DNA from: Flavobacteriaceae bacterium
GTDB taxonomy: Bacteria; Bacteroidota; Bacteroidia; Flavobacteriales; Flavobacteriaceae
Assembly (NCBI GenBank): GCA_947448525.1
Contig: CANFNV010000007.1
Location: forward strand, 60,031-124,030
Direction of reading: 5' to 3'
Length of the DNA stretch: 64,000 nt
A program made the position numbers and the translations under genes. Every line of letters starts with the position of its first letter. Within the stretch, counting starts at the first letter, position 1. The notes under the pieces were generated by a model. The model was given only the letters and a program-made list of their open reading frames with translations. It was not told the origin of the DNA and made no database searches. Shown in pieces: positions 1 to 8,833 of this stretch.

Positions 1-695
1 AAATATTTTTGTCGTTCTTGGGTATTCCAAATAGCAATATTATCTGCAGTTTGATTTAAATTCCATCCAGCTTCACCTTCATGATTTCCTAAAGCAATAA
101 ATAAAGGAACAGAGTGACATATGGTTTCATAATTAGATCTTAACAAATTACATCGATATCCAATAGTATCACGAGGAATAGTATTTGTGGTTAGATTTTT
201 TAATTTATCAGTCATTAAAAAATCTCCCAAATCTATCATGAAATCGGGATTATCTTCCAATTGGTTTTGCAAACATCTTTGATATAAATCTATATTTGAT
301 GAAGCATCCATGTGAGGATCAGCTTGAACTACAAATTTAAAACTACTTCCAACTTGCCTTTGCGTGTGAAAATAATGTTCTCCACGAGTTGTAAAATTTG
401 TTTCTCCTGGATTTCTATGAATAACTCTATAATAATATTTAGTGTCAGGTTGTAAACCATTAATCGTTATTTCCGCTGGGGCATTTGAGGCAAAGGTTTG
501 CCAAGTAGTTAGGTCTGTATAATTTCCGCTTGTTATTCCATATTGAACCGCCATTTCTGCAGGTGTTGAAAAAAACATTTTTAAAGTAATTCCTGTATCT
601 TTTGGTTTTCCTAAAACTTCTTGTCTAGAAACTGTTTGAGCATTAATGTTAAAAACAGATAATAATGTTAAAATTAATATGTAGTAATTTCTCAT
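1..695 (-). CDS. Secreted purple-acid-phosphatase-like metallophosphoesterase, partial (3' end outside window)
   Basis: The first about 231 codons are present; the gene runs off the left edge. The protein opens with a signal peptide (MRNYYILILTLLSVFNINAQ), followed by a fibronectin-III-like N-terminal domain typical of purple acid phosphatases, then the start of a calcineurin-type phosphoesterase domain. Metal-ligand motifs visible are ADPH, DLGDF and LGNHEGE. The ATG lies only 12 bases downstream of the stop of the neighbouring, clearly paralogous gene, so the two probably form an operon. Family knowledge predicts hydrolysis of phosphomonoesters outside the cytoplasm. The substrate cannot be told, and any T9SS sorting domain would lie in the missing C-terminus. 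Confidence 0.85.
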   Translation of the reverse strand, partial: MRNYYILILTLLSVFNINAQTVSRQEVLGKPKDTGITLKMFFSTPAEMAVQYGITSGNYTDLTTWQTFASNAPAEITINGLQPDTKYYYRVIHRNPGETNFTTRGEHYFHTQRQVGSSFKFVVQADPHMDASSNIDLYQRCLQNQLEDNPDFMIDLGDFLMTDKLKNLTTNTIPRDTIGYRCNLLRSNYETICHSVPLFIALGNHEGEAGWNLNQTADNIAIWNTQERQKY

Positions 696-707
696 CTTAT
701 ATTTAAT

Positions 708-2387
708 TTAGTGTTTGATGATGATTTTTTTTGTTAAACTTGAATTGCTATCTATTTTTAAAAAATAAACGCCATCCGGAATTTTAGAAATATCTATTTC
801 ATTTGATTCAAACAAAACAATAGATTGTCCAAGAATATTGATTATTTCATAGTGATGATTATACGAATTATCAGTAAAATAAATGTTTAAGTTGTCATTA
901 GCTGGGTTTGGAAATGCAATCACTTCTGATTTTATTGAAGAAACCACATTTGAATTTAATGCGCAAGTTCCAACAGTATAAGAATAACCAATTTCTCCAT
1001 TAGTATGTCCTGCTGCCCCAGTTGTACCGGGAATATAGGATTTTACATAATCTACAGTAACACAATCTGGAGTAACATTTACTTTTATATGACCAGTACC
1101 GTCTAAAGTTACATCAGTATATGCAGTGCTATTTGCTGAATAACCAAAGGTATAAGTCGCATCGCTTGGCATTGGCACTTCTTGATATACTACTCCATTG
1201 AGTTGTTCTTTAGCATATAAATGATCGTGTCCTTGGAAGAAAATATCAACACCAGTATCTTCAAAAACTTTTTGAATAGGTTTCCCCCATCCAGGACGAT
1301 ATTGATCAAATTTGTATTGATTACTTTGCATTCCACCCCATTCGTATCCAGTTGCCCATGCACTTCCACCGCGCCCTTGACCTCTAGAATGATGAGCAAA
1401 AACAAATTTGTGGGTTGCGGTGCTATTTTCTAATACCTCGCGCATCCATAAATATTGAGTTTGTCCTAATGTCCAATCCCAATTTTGTGGTTTAGATCCA
1501 TCAGCTGGGGTTGCACCCGGAAATATTTCAGTTCTGTATACGTCTAATACAACAAAAAGAGCATCTCCCCATGTCCAAGAGTAATAATTCTCAGGCATCC
1601 CGATACCAAAATTTTCTACAAGACTGTTTCCTGAATAAAAGTTGTTGGGAAACGGATTAGGATAATAATATTTTCTCCATTGTGTTCCCCAAACTCCGAT
1701 TCCATTTGGAGCAGCTGGTAATGAGTTTGTTGCTGTAGTGTAAATACCATTTACATTTAAAAAATAATCGTTTTCACCTTCATGATTTCCTAAGCAAACA
1801 TAGAATGGAACCGAGTGACAAATTTGTCCTAAATATTGTCTATAGTTTTTATGTAAAACATCCATGTCAGCACTTGTAGTTGTAGTTGGAGTGTGGTCAT
1901 CGCCAAAAATATCTCCTAATGAAAGCATAAAATCAGGATTTTCGGTTGCTTCATTTGCTATAGTAGTTTGATACATTGCTGTATTTGAATAATTACTATA
2001 TAAATGTTCATCAGCTTCTACTGTAAAAGTAAAATTACTTCCCGCGGCACGCTGAGTTTGAAAATGATACTCAGGTGTAGTTATATAAGTTGATGAACCA
2101 ACTAATTTATACTGCATTCTATAGAAATATTGCGTATTTGGCGCTAATCCTATTAAATCTATTTCGTCGGGAACATTTAAAGTATTGTTATAAACAATAG
2201 TAGTATTGGTATATGTTCCAGATTGCAAACCATATTCTAAATAGTATTGTATATTTTGATCAAATAAAATACTAGCTGTAATGGAATTATTAGTTGGTCT
2301 TCCTAAAATTATAGATTTTTGTTGAGCAAAATTATTTAAAGTAAAAAATAATAGAACTACGAGGGAGATAGTATTTTTTAAAGTCAT
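708..2387 (-). CDS. Secreted metallophosphoesterase with T9SS type A sorting domain
   Basis: 559 residues. A signal peptide (about residues 1-22, ending FAQQ) precedes a fibronectin-like domain (about 25-110) and a calcineurin-like phosphoesterase domain (about 115-450). Dinuclear metal motifs are present in order: EADEH, LGDIFGDD, LGNHEGE, FAHHS and GHDHLYA. The last 70 residues (FPNPANDNLNIYF ... GVYFLKI ... KKIIIKH) match a T9SS type A sorting domain, so the protein is probably exported across the outer membrane and anchored or released. It is the promoter-proximal copy of a tandem pair with the gene that follows. Family knowledge suggests an extracellular phosphatase that scavenges phosphate; the substrate is inference. 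Confidence 0.9.
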   Translation of the reverse strand: MTLKNTISLVVLLFFTLNNFAQQKSIILGRPTNNSITASILFDQNIQYYLEYGLQSGTYTNTTIVYNNTLNVPDEIDLIGLAPNTQYFYRMQYKLVGSSTYITTPEYHFQTQRAAGSNFTFTVEADEHLYSNYSNTAMYQTTIANEATENPDFMLSLGDIFGDDHTPTTTTSADMDVLHKNYRQYLGQICHSVPFYVCLGNHEGENDYFLNVNGIYTTATNSLPAAPNGIGVWGTQWRKYYYPNPFPNNFYSGNSLVENFGIGMPENYYSWTWGDALFVVLDVYRTEIFPGATPADGSKPQNWDWTLGQTQYLWMREVLENSTATHKFVFAHHSRGQGRGGSAWATGYEWGGMQSNQYKFDQYRPGWGKPIQKVFEDTGVDIFFQGHDHLYAKEQLNGVVYQEVPMPSDATYTFGYSANSTAYTDVTLDGTGHIKVNVTPDCVTVDYVKSYIPGTTGAAGHTNGEIGYSYTVGTCALNSNVVSSIKSEVIAFPNPANDNLNIYFTDNSYNHHYEIINILGQSIVLFESNEIDISKIPDGVYFLKIDSNSSLTKKIIIKH

Positions 2388-2618
2388 AATAAACTATTTT
2401 GATGGTTAAAATTGTACAATATTCAGTAAGACGATAAAAAATAACAAAGGTTTAATTTAGGTTAATTTAAAATCCTTTTTTCTTAATTGTAAATTATGAG
2501 ATATGTTTCAAAGCTATTTCCGCAATAATTTTTATATTAGCAGATGATTTTTAGTTAAGAGCTTAATAAACAAATATAGATTTAAATCTCAAAAAAAAGC
2601 GAAATAAAATTCACTCCA

Positions 2619-3044
2619 ATGAAAATATATCCAAAAAACGGACTAGATCAATTGCTTTTCGGTATGAAGCAAAAAGACGTTATAGCTTTATACGGTCCGC
2701 CTAATAAAAAAATTGAAGATGAGGATAATAATATCATTTTTTTATACAATCAAACAAAAATTCGTTTAACATTCTACGAAGATGAAGATTTTCGTTTGGG
2801 ATATATCATTACTTCAAATCCAGAAGCAACTTTGTTGGACAAAAAAGTAATAGGAAAGAATGCAACAAAATTAAAACAAGAATTGCCATTCAAAATTTGG
2901 GAGCAAGAAGACTTTGATTCAACAGAAAATCATTTTAATGATAGCAACTGGATAATTTTACAATCGGAATTTGATGTGGTTATTCGAATAGAAATTGGGG
3001 CAATTATCAATGATAACGATGAGTTTGAATGGAAGTTTAAATAA
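2619..3044 (+). CDS. Hypothetical protein, BamE/SmpA-like N-terminal motif
   Basis: 141 residues, no signal peptide, acidic. The N-terminal stretch GLDQLLFGMKQKDVIALYGPP resembles the 'G(M/T)...eV...lGpP' motif of BamE/SmpA-like small folds, but those are usually lipoproteins and this protein looks cytoplasmic. The rest is a beta-rich sequence with clustered acidic residues (EDEDNN, YEDEDF). It stands alone, divergent from the metallophosphoesterase pair and convergent with the prolyl isomerase gene, with a shared hairpin terminator between. No function can be assigned. Confidence 0.7.
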   Translation: MKIYPKNGLDQLLFGMKQKDVIALYGPPNKKIEDEDNNIIFLYNQTKIRLTFYEDEDFRLGYIITSNPEATLLDKKVIGKNATKLKQELPFKIWEQEDFDSTENHFNDSNWIILQSEFDVVIRIEIGAIINDNDEFEWKFK

Positions 3045-3078
3045 TAAATTTATTATTAAGTTAAATTACTGTATAGAA

Positions 3079-3113
3079 AAAAGGCACAATTGATAGATTC
3101 ATTTGTGCCTTTT
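3079..3113. terminator. Bidirectional intrinsic terminator
   Basis: A perfect 11-bp stem (AAAAGGCACAA / TTGTGCCTTTT) with a 13-base loop lies between two convergent genes. A-runs and T-runs flank it on both sides, so it can terminate transcription from either strand. Confidence 0.8.
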
Positions 3114-3131
3114 GTAGTTTTATTATTTATA

Positions 3132-4388
3132 TTATTTCGTTGAAGTAGGATTTGCTGCTGGTGCGTTTTCCAACAATTCAACCTCAAAAACAATAGTTGC
3201 ATTTGGAGGAATAACTCCACCTGCACCTCTTTCACCATAACCCAAGTTAGAAGGAATGAAAATAGTTGCTTTATCGCCAAAAGACAAAGCGTTCAAACCC
3301 TCAACAAATCCTGGAATGAATTGGTATTGCCCTGCCTTTGCCTGCATAGGTTGGTAACCGTTTTGAGCGGCTCTATTGGAGTCAAATTTACCATATTGTT
3401 TTGTAACCTCTTCAATACAACTATCAAATAAACTCCCATCTTCTAAATAACCTGCATAGTTAATGAAAACAGTAGCACCATCAACAGGTTTTTTTCCATC
3501 TCCTTTTTTAGTAATTACATACTGTAAACCAGAAGTTGTTTTGATGGCTGTTAATTTTTGACTATTTAATGCCTCAACTTTGGCAGCCATTACGGAACCA
3601 AATTTAGAGGCATATTCCGCTTTCCTTTGTGCATCAAGTTCTGTTTGTTTCTTTCTTGCTTCTGCATCAAGTTCCGCTTGTTTTTTATCTTCATCAGCTT
3701 TTCCGGCAAAATAAGTAGTAAAAACTTTAGAAGCATCAAATTTCATTGCATCATTCCCTTTTCTAGTTATAGTTACTTTAGTCATTACATCATCTTGTGC
3801 TATGCTATTTACAACATCTTGACCAGTTACCACATGTCCAAAAATAGTATGTTTTCCATTCAACCATGGGGTGTCTTTGTGCGTAATAAAGAATTGGGAA
3901 CCATTGGTTCTAGGTCCTGAATTAGCCATAGCTAATATTCCTGCGCTATCAAATTTTGCATCGGTGAATTCATCTTTAAAAGAATAACCAGGGCCTCCTT
4001 GTCCAGTTCCATCGGGGTCACCGCCTTGAATCATAAAGTCTTTTATTACTCTGTGAAATTTTAATCCGTCGAAGAAATGTTTTCCTTTAAATTTTTCCCC
4101 AACTTGTGAGTTAGTTCCTTCTGCTAGAGCTATAAAATTGGCTACGGTAATTGGAGTTTTTAGGTAATCTAATTTAATAAAAATTTTTCCTTTAGCAGTT
4201 TCTATTTCTGCAAAAATACCTTCTTTTGTATCAATAGCAGGCGTTGTAGATTTTGATACTGTGAATGTAGGTTTAGCTGAAGTGATAGTCGTTGCAGCTG
4301 ATTTTTTTGTAACACTTTTCTTAGTTTGAGCGTTAGCAATTGTTAATCCAAAAACGATTAACAGTACAATTTTAAATTTCATTTTCAT
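3132..4388 (-). CDS. Periplasmic two-domain peptidyl-prolyl isomerase (cyclophilin + FKBP)
   Basis: 418 residues. A signal peptide (about 1-20, ending IANAQ) is followed by a Lys/Ser/Thr-rich linker, a cyclophilin domain (about 57-215; [23 protein letters not shown] and HTIFGHV motifs), a charged Glu/Lys/Ala-rich helical linker (about 225-275), and an FKBP domain (about 290-410; [34 protein letters not shown]). No lipobox is seen, so it is probably soluble periplasmic. Both domains catalyse cis-trans isomerisation of prolyl bonds and aid folding of exported proteins. The FKBP domain carries an insertion relative to the cytosolic paralogue at 7822. It is last in a minus-strand run with a lipoprotein paralogue and gldI, 30 bases after the former. 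Confidence 0.9.
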   Translation of the reverse strand: MKMKFKIVLLIVFGLTIANAQTKKSVTKKSAATTITSAKPTFTVSKSTTPAIDTKEGIFAEIETAKGKIFIKLDYLKTPITVANFIALAEGTNSQVGEKFKGKHFFDGLKFHRVIKDFMIQGGDPDGTGQGGPGYSFKDEFTDAKFDSAGILAMANSGPRTNGSQFFITHKDTPWLNGKHTIFGHVVTGQDVVNSIAQDDVMTKVTITRKGNDAMKFDASKVFTTYFAGKADEDKKQAELDAEARKKQTELDAQRKAEYASKFGSVMAAKVEALNSQKLTAIKTTSGLQYVITKKGDGKKPVDGATVFINYAGYLEDGSLFDSCIEEVTKQYGKFDSNRAAQNGYQPMQAKAGQYQFIPGFVEGLNALSFGDKATIFIPSNLGYGERGAGGVIPPNATIVFEVELLENAPAANPTSTK

Positions 4389-4418
4389 GGTTTATTAATT
4401 TTAATCGGTTTATTTTAA

Positions 4419-5543
4419 TTACATTTTTGTGTTTACTATTTCTACTTCAAAAATAATATTGGCATTAGGCGGTATTACATTACCAGCACCATTTTCGCCA
4501 TAAGCTAAATTTGATGGAATGAATAACACAGCTTTATCACCAATATTCATTTTCGAAAGACCTTCTTTAAAACCCGGAATCATGCCACCTTTTGTTAAAA
4601 TGGTGAACGGAATTGGACTATAACCACCTTGTGCTTCTCTTTGTACATCAAATTTTCCAAAGGATTTTGCTATTGCTGCATCAGAAGTGTCAAATAGAAT
4701 ACCGTTTTCTAAAAAGCCAGCATAATTTACTAAAACATTTGTTCTATTTGTAGATTTCAATCCTTTTCCTTTTTGAGTAATAGTATAGGACAAACCCGAT
4801 GGTAATTTGATAGCAGATGCTTTAATTTGTGCAAAAAAAGCCAATTTGTCGGCACTCGATTTTTTTAATAATGCATCATTAATTAGAGCTTGTTTTTTTA
4901 ATGTTTCGGCTTCTATTTTATAATAATTATCAAATATTTTTAGGGCATCAAACTTTTTCGCAGCTTCTCCTTTTCGAATAATTTTTACTGAATTAATAGC
5001 ATCATCCACTACAATTTTATTGACAATATCCATCCCATTTTCAATTACATGCCCGAATATCGTATGCATTCCATCTAACCAAGGTGTTTCTTTAATTGTA
5101 ATAAAGAACTGACTTCCGTTAGTTCCAGGTCCTGAATTTGCCATAGCCAAACAGCCGCCTTTATCGAATTTTAAATCGGTAATTTCATCTTTAAATTTGT
5201 ATCCTGCATCCCCAGTCCCATTTCCAAGTGGATCGCCTCCTTGAATCATAAAATCTTCGGCATCTCCATTTGTTTTTGAAATTACCCTATGGAATTTTAG
5301 GCCATCAAATAATGCTTTGCCTTTATAATCTTCGGTCACAAATTCATTTTTTCCTTCAGAAAGTGTAACAAAATTAGCTACTGTAATTGGAGCTTTGGTA
5401 TAATCTAATTGCACTAAAATGGTTCCTTTTACAGTTTCAATTTCTGCATAAAGTCCATCGGCTAAATTTGCGTGTTCGTCTTTTTTACATCCAATAAACA
5501 TAATCGGAATGAGTAGTAAAACTAAATTAATTATTTTTTTCAT
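4419..5543 (-). CDS. Lipoprotein two-domain peptidyl-prolyl isomerase (cyclophilin + FKBP)
   Basis: 374 residues. A lipoprotein signal peptide with lipobox (IMFIGC, Cys19) precedes a cyclophilin domain (about 30-195; [44 protein letters not shown]) and an FKBP domain (about 245-372; VNYAGFLENG, IPGFKEGL, AYGENGAGNVIPPNANIIFEVEI). It shares domain order, the helical linker and the FKBP insertion with the neighbouring 418-residue protein, so the two are paralogues from a tandem duplication. It is probably anchored in the outer or inner membrane facing the periplasm. The start is 9 bases after the gldI stop, which implies one transcript with gldI. Partners are unknown; help in folding gliding/T9SS components is inference from position. 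Confidence 0.9.
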   Translation of the reverse strand: MKKIINLVLLLIPIMFIGCKKDEHANLADGLYAEIETVKGTILVQLDYTKAPITVANFVTLSEGKNEFVTEDYKGKALFDGLKFHRVISKTNGDAEDFMIQGGDPLGNGTGDAGYKFKDEITDLKFDKGGCLAMANSGPGTNGSQFFITIKETPWLDGMHTIFGHVIENGMDIVNKIVVDDAINSVKIIRKGEAAKKFDALKIFDNYYKIEAETLKKQALINDALLKKSSADKLAFFAQIKASAIKLPSGLSYTITQKGKGLKSTNRTNVLVNYAGFLENGILFDTSDAAIAKSFGKFDVQREAQGGYSPIPFTILTKGGMIPGFKEGLSKMNIGDKAVLFIPSNLAYGENGAGNVIPPNANIIFEVEIVNTKM

Positions 5544-5552
5544 TGCAATAAA

Positions 5553-6116
5553 TTATTCTTGAGTTGTTTTAGTTACAGGTTTAAAATCGGTTAAAGAAAC
5601 TGTACAAATAATTGGTTCGTTTGTTCCAATTCTTCTGTTGTCACCATGATACCCATAAGCCATGTGCGATGGAAAAAGAAATGTGACTTTTTCATTTTTG
5701 CGCATTAATTTAATGCCGTGACGCAATCCCATTAAGATGTTTTGTTTATCAACAATATAAGTTTGTGATTGCAATTCTAATTCTGAATAAATTACATTTC
5801 CTTGTATATCTTTTATTTCATAGTCAAAATTGGCAACATCCCCTTTTTTTGGACGAAGTGTATCTCTATCATTTTTAGTTTCATAATAATACCAATATCC
5901 GTTCTGTGAAGCTATATATTTTATGCTTGGATTACTTTTAATAATTGAATCAATTCGTCCTTCTTCTCCTTTAATTATTTTTTTATTTCGTTCTGCGGAT
6001 GCTTTTAAAAATTCACCAGATGTTCGAGAAACAGGCATTCGAGCTTGTTGCTGCTTGCAACCTATAAAAAGTAGAAAAGCAACAAGTAGAACCGCTCCAA
6101 ATTTTATCTTTTTCAT
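5553..6116 (-). CDS. gldI: Gliding motility lipoprotein GldI, FKBP-type prolyl isomerase
   Basis: 187 residues. The signal peptide ends in a lipobox (LLFIGC, Cys20). A helical N-terminal segment (about 35-65) is followed by an FKBP-type domain (about 80-180) with the GldI-type sequences NFDYEIKDIQGNVIYSE, GLRHGIKLMRKNEKVTFLFPS and AYGYHGDNRRIG. GldI is one of the Gld lipoproteins needed for gliding in Flavobacterium johnsoniae and is homologous to FkpA/Mip-type isomerases. It starts 3 bases after the nrnA stop, so it is probably cotranscribed with nrnA upstream and the two isomerases downstream. Length and motifs are as usual for the family. Confidence 0.9.
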   Translation of the reverse strand: MKKIKFGAVLLVAFLLFIGCKQQQARMPVSRTSGEFLKASAERNKKIIKGEEGRIDSIIKSNPSIKYIASQNGYWYYYETKNDRDTLRPKKGDVANFDYEIKDIQGNVIYSELELQSQTYIVDKQNILMGLRHGIKLMRKNEKVTFLFPSHMAYGYHGDNRRIGTNEPIICTVSLTDFKPVTKTTQE

Positions 6117-6119
6117 AAG

Positions 6120-7124
6120 TTAGAAATTAAATTTTGAAATAATTTGTTCAAATTTTTTAATGGTATTTGCCAATGAATCATTCGATTTTCCTCCTGCGGC
6201 ATTAATGTGACCTCCACCATTGAAATGGTCTCTCGCAAATTGATTTACATCAAAATTACCTTGTGAACGAAATGATATTTTAATACTATTTTCATCGCTA
6301 TGTTCAATAAAAATAGCCGCAAAAACAATTCCTTTTATAGTTAAACCATAGTTCACAATTCCTTCTGTATCGCCTTTTACATAATGAAATTCATCTAATT
6401 CTTTTTGTGTAAGCGAAATATATGAAGTTTTTTTGTTAAAATCGACTTTCATGTTTTGTAACGCTCTTCCTAGAAGTTGCAATCTTCCGAATGAATTATT
6501 ATCAAAAAGCAAATTAGGTATTTCAGTATTTTCTACCCCTAATTCTATGAATTCAGCAGCTATTCGGTGAGTAATACCGGTCGTTTTTGGAAAACGAAAA
6601 CCTCCAGAATCAGTAAGGATTCCTGTATATAAACACGTAGCAATAGTTTTATCGATAAGCGATTTATGATTTAAAAATCCAATGAAATTATAAATCATTT
6701 CACAGGTTGAACCAAAACTTGTATCGGAATAAGTATAAATAGCATATGCATCAGGCAATTGATGATGGTCAATCATAATCATTGGAGCATTAATCTTGTT
6801 CAAAACTGATTCCATTTCTCCGGTTCTATGCAAAGCATTAAAATCTAACGTAAATATTATTTCGGAATCTTCAAGTACTTTTTTGCAGTTTTCTTGATCG
6901 TTTTCATACACCAAAACCTTTTCTGAACCAGGCAACCAAGCTAAAAATTCCGCGAAATTATTTGGTGCAATCACAATTGGGTGGTGATTCAATTTTAATA
7001 AAAAATGATATAAACCAAGAGTAGAACCCATAGCATCTCCATCGGGACTTCGATGCGGAATGATTGCAATTTTTTTTGGAGTTGCTAATAATTCGGTTAT
7101 TGCTTGAATATCTTTTTCGTTCAT
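6120..7124 (-). CDS. nrnA: DHH-family phosphoesterase, NrnA-type oligoribonuclease/pAp phosphatase
   Basis: 334 residues, cytoplasmic. The N-terminal DHH domain has HRSPDGDAMGS (about 24-34), LDFNALHR and the DHH motif (MIDHHQLPD). The C-terminal DHHA1 domain carries the GGGH motif (FNGGGHINAAGG, about 303-314). Family members degrade short RNA oligonucleotides and hydrolyse 3'-phosphoadenosine 5'-phosphate. The 3-base gap to gldI indicates cotranscription, a pairing that fits other flavobacteria as far as I recall. All motif residues are intact. Confidence 0.9.
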   Translation of the reverse strand: MNEKDIQAITELLATPKKIAIIPHRSPDGDAMGSTLGLYHFLLKLNHHPIVIAPNNFAEFLAWLPGSEKVLVYENDQENCKKVLEDSEIIFTLDFNALHRTGEMESVLNKINAPMIMIDHHQLPDAYAIYTYSDTSFGSTCEMIYNFIGFLNHKSLIDKTIATCLYTGILTDSGGFRFPKTTGITHRIAAEFIELGVENTEIPNLLFDNNSFGRLQLLGRALQNMKVDFNKKTSYISLTQKELDEFHYVKGDTEGIVNYGLTIKGIVFAAIFIEHSDENSIKISFRSQGNFDVNQFARDHFNGGGHINAAGGKSNDSLANTIKKFEQIISKFNF

Positions 7125-7160
7125 GGGTGCGAAATTACATTTTTTTGTGTTAAAAAAATG

Positions 7161-7532
7161 TTATTTGGAAACAAAAAGTCCTAACCATACAGCAAAAACA
7201 CCTAGAACAATACTCAGGGTAATATAGCCAAAAGCTAAAATGGAATTATTAGATTGAAATAGAGAGTAATTTTCATACCCAAAAGTTGAAAAGGTGGTAT
7301 ATCCACCACAGAAACCTGTAATCAAAAACCATTTAAAATGACTCGAAGCTAAATTGTTTTTTTCTAATATACCGATTAAAAACCCAATAATAAAGCATCC
7401 CAAAACATTGGTAATGAAGGTTGCTAAAGGAAATTGATTTGACCAATATTTATTTACAAAAACCGAAGTTAAATAGCGTAATACACTACCAATTGCTCCT
7501 CCTATTGCTATATATATAATTGTTTTAAGCAT
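7161..7532 (-). CDS. crcB: Fluoride ion channel CrcB/Fluc
   Basis: 123 residues with four hydrophobic helices. Signature sequences are GGAIGSVLRY near the N-terminus, FITNVLGCFIIGFL in helix 2 and GFCGGYTTFSTF in helix 3. These residues form the dual fluoride pore with its central sodium site. It exports fluoride from the cytoplasm as a dual-topology dimer. The protein is full length. No fluoride (crcB-type) riboswitch could be recognised in the 289 bases upstream, so control by fluoride is not supported here. Confidence 0.93.
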   Translation of the reverse strand: MLKTIIYIAIGGAIGSVLRYLTSVFVNKYWSNQFPLATFITNVLGCFIIGFLIGILEKNNLASSHFKWFLITGFCGGYTTFSTFGYENYSLFQSNNSILAFGYITLSIVLGVFAVWLGLFVSK

Positions 7533-7821
7533 TTTGAAATGAAAAAATTAATATGATTAATTTTGTGAACTAGTTTTTTTAACTCTAAATTATTTTAAAT
7601 ACTTACACATTGAAGTGTCCGAAACTTCAAAAGTCATTTTAACCCTAATGGTTTATTTTCTGAAGTTAATTTATTTATTTTAGAAATTAATGTTTCGATA
7701 GACTCTTTAATCATATATAGAATTCATAATATATTAGGTTTAGTTGCATTCAAATGTACAATTTTAAGGTTTATCTGCAATAAAATATTAAATTTGCACC
7801 ACAAATAAAATAAAAAATAAA
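7533..7821. other. Divergent intergenic region without a gene
   Basis: 289 AT-rich bases between crcB and the divergent prolyl isomerase gene. They contain a small hairpin (TTGAAGT / ACTTCAA near 7612-7637) and a promoter box for the isomerase at the right end. Nothing else is recognised. Confidence 0.5.
7789..7796 (+). promoter_or_regulatory. Bacteroidetes -7 box (TAAATTTG)
   Basis: Exact match to the TAnnTTTG -7 consensus, 26 bases before the ATG of the cytosolic prolyl isomerase. No clear TTTG -33 box lies at the expected distance upstream, so support rests on the -7 box alone. Confidence 0.5.
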
Positions 7822-8754
7822 ATGGAAAACGGAATATACGCAAAATTCAATACTACTAAAGGTGTAATTTTAGTAAAATTAACTCACGACCTAACTCCCG
7901 GAACTGTTGGAAACTTTGTTGGATTGGCCGAAGGGCAATTAGAAAATAAAGTAAATCCAATGGGAAAACCATATTATGATGGATTAAAATTTCATAGAGT
8001 AATTCCTGATTTTATGATTCAAGGGGGTTGTCCTCAAGGTATTGGTTCAGGTGGACCAGGGTATAGCTTTGAAGATGAGTTTCATCCCACATTAAAACAC
8101 GATAAACCAGGCGTTTTGTCAATGGCAAATTCAGGTCCTGCAAGTAATGGATCTCAGTTTTTCATTACCCACGTTCCCACAAATTGGTTGGATAATAAAC
8201 ATACTGTTTTTGGAAATGTTGTTGAAGGTCAAGATGTTGTTGATGTAATTGCTCAAGATGATTTAATTGATTCAATTGAAATTCTTAGAGTTGGATCAGA
8301 AGCTGAAAAATGGAATGCTATTGAAGCTTTTAGAACATTTGAAGGGGCACGATTAAGAAAAATTGAAGAAGCTAAAAAAATGGCGGAAGAAACAATGGAA
8401 AAATTAGCAGCTGGTTTTGATAAAACTGAAAGCGGTTTGCGTTTTAAAATGATACAAAAAGGTAGTGGAAAACAAGCTGAAAACGGAAAAACTGTCTCGG
8501 TTCATTATGAAGGTTCTTTAGAAAACGGAAAAGTTTTTGATTCCTCGTATCCTAGAAAAAAACCTATTGAATTCAGACTGGGTCAAGGTCAAGTTATAGA
8601 AGGTTGGGATGAAGGGATTGCATTGTTAAAAGTTGGTGATAAAGCACGTTTTGTAATTCCGTCTTATTTGGCTTACGGAACATCAGGAGCAGGTGGTGTA
8701 ATTCCTCCTAATGCTACATTAGTATTTGATGTTGAACTTATGGATGTAAAATAA
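7822..8754 (+). CDS. Cytosolic two-domain peptidyl-prolyl isomerase (cyclophilin + FKBP)
   Basis: 310 residues without a signal peptide. The cyclophilin domain occupies about residues 3-165 ([37 protein letters not shown]), a Glu/Lys-rich helix about 170-200, and the FKBP domain about 200-310 ([60 protein letters not shown]). The FKBP half is canonical and lacks the insertion seen in the two exported paralogues. Folding of cytosolic or nascent proteins is the expected role. It stands alone as a transcription unit with its own promoter box and a terminator downstream. Confidence 0.9.
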   Translation: MENGIYAKFNTTKGVILVKLTHDLTPGTVGNFVGLAEGQLENKVNPMGKPYYDGLKFHRVIPDFMIQGGCPQGIGSGGPGYSFEDEFHPTLKHDKPGVLSMANSGPASNGSQFFITHVPTNWLDNKHTVFGNVVEGQDVVDVIAQDDLIDSIEILRVGSEAEKWNAIEAFRTFEGARLRKIEEAKKMAEETMEKLAAGFDKTESGLRFKMIQKGSGKQAENGKTVSVHYEGSLENGKVFDSSYPRKKPIEFRLGQGQVIEGWDEGIALLKVGDKARFVIPSYLAYGTSGAGGVIPPNATLVFDVELMDVK

Positions 8755-8776
8755 ACTAAAATATGTTAATTCCTCA

Positions 8777-8804
8777 AAAAGCTGTCTTAGGATGGCTTTT
8801 TTTT
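8777..8804 (+). terminator. Intrinsic terminator
   Basis: A 10-bp stem (AAAAGCTGTC / GATGGCTTTT, two G-U pairs) with loop TTAG ends in eight T, just after the cytosolic prolyl isomerase gene. Confidence 0.75.
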
Positions 8805-8833
8805 GTATTTTTACTTTATACAAAATTTAAACC

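Noticed and set aside
1190..1433. Open frames on both strands inside the metallophosphoesterase gene
   Set aside because: They lie in other frames of a clearly coding gene and code for nothing recognisable.
7533..7821. Fluoride riboswitch upstream of crcB
   Set aside because: The conserved core of the crcB motif could not be found on the minus strand.
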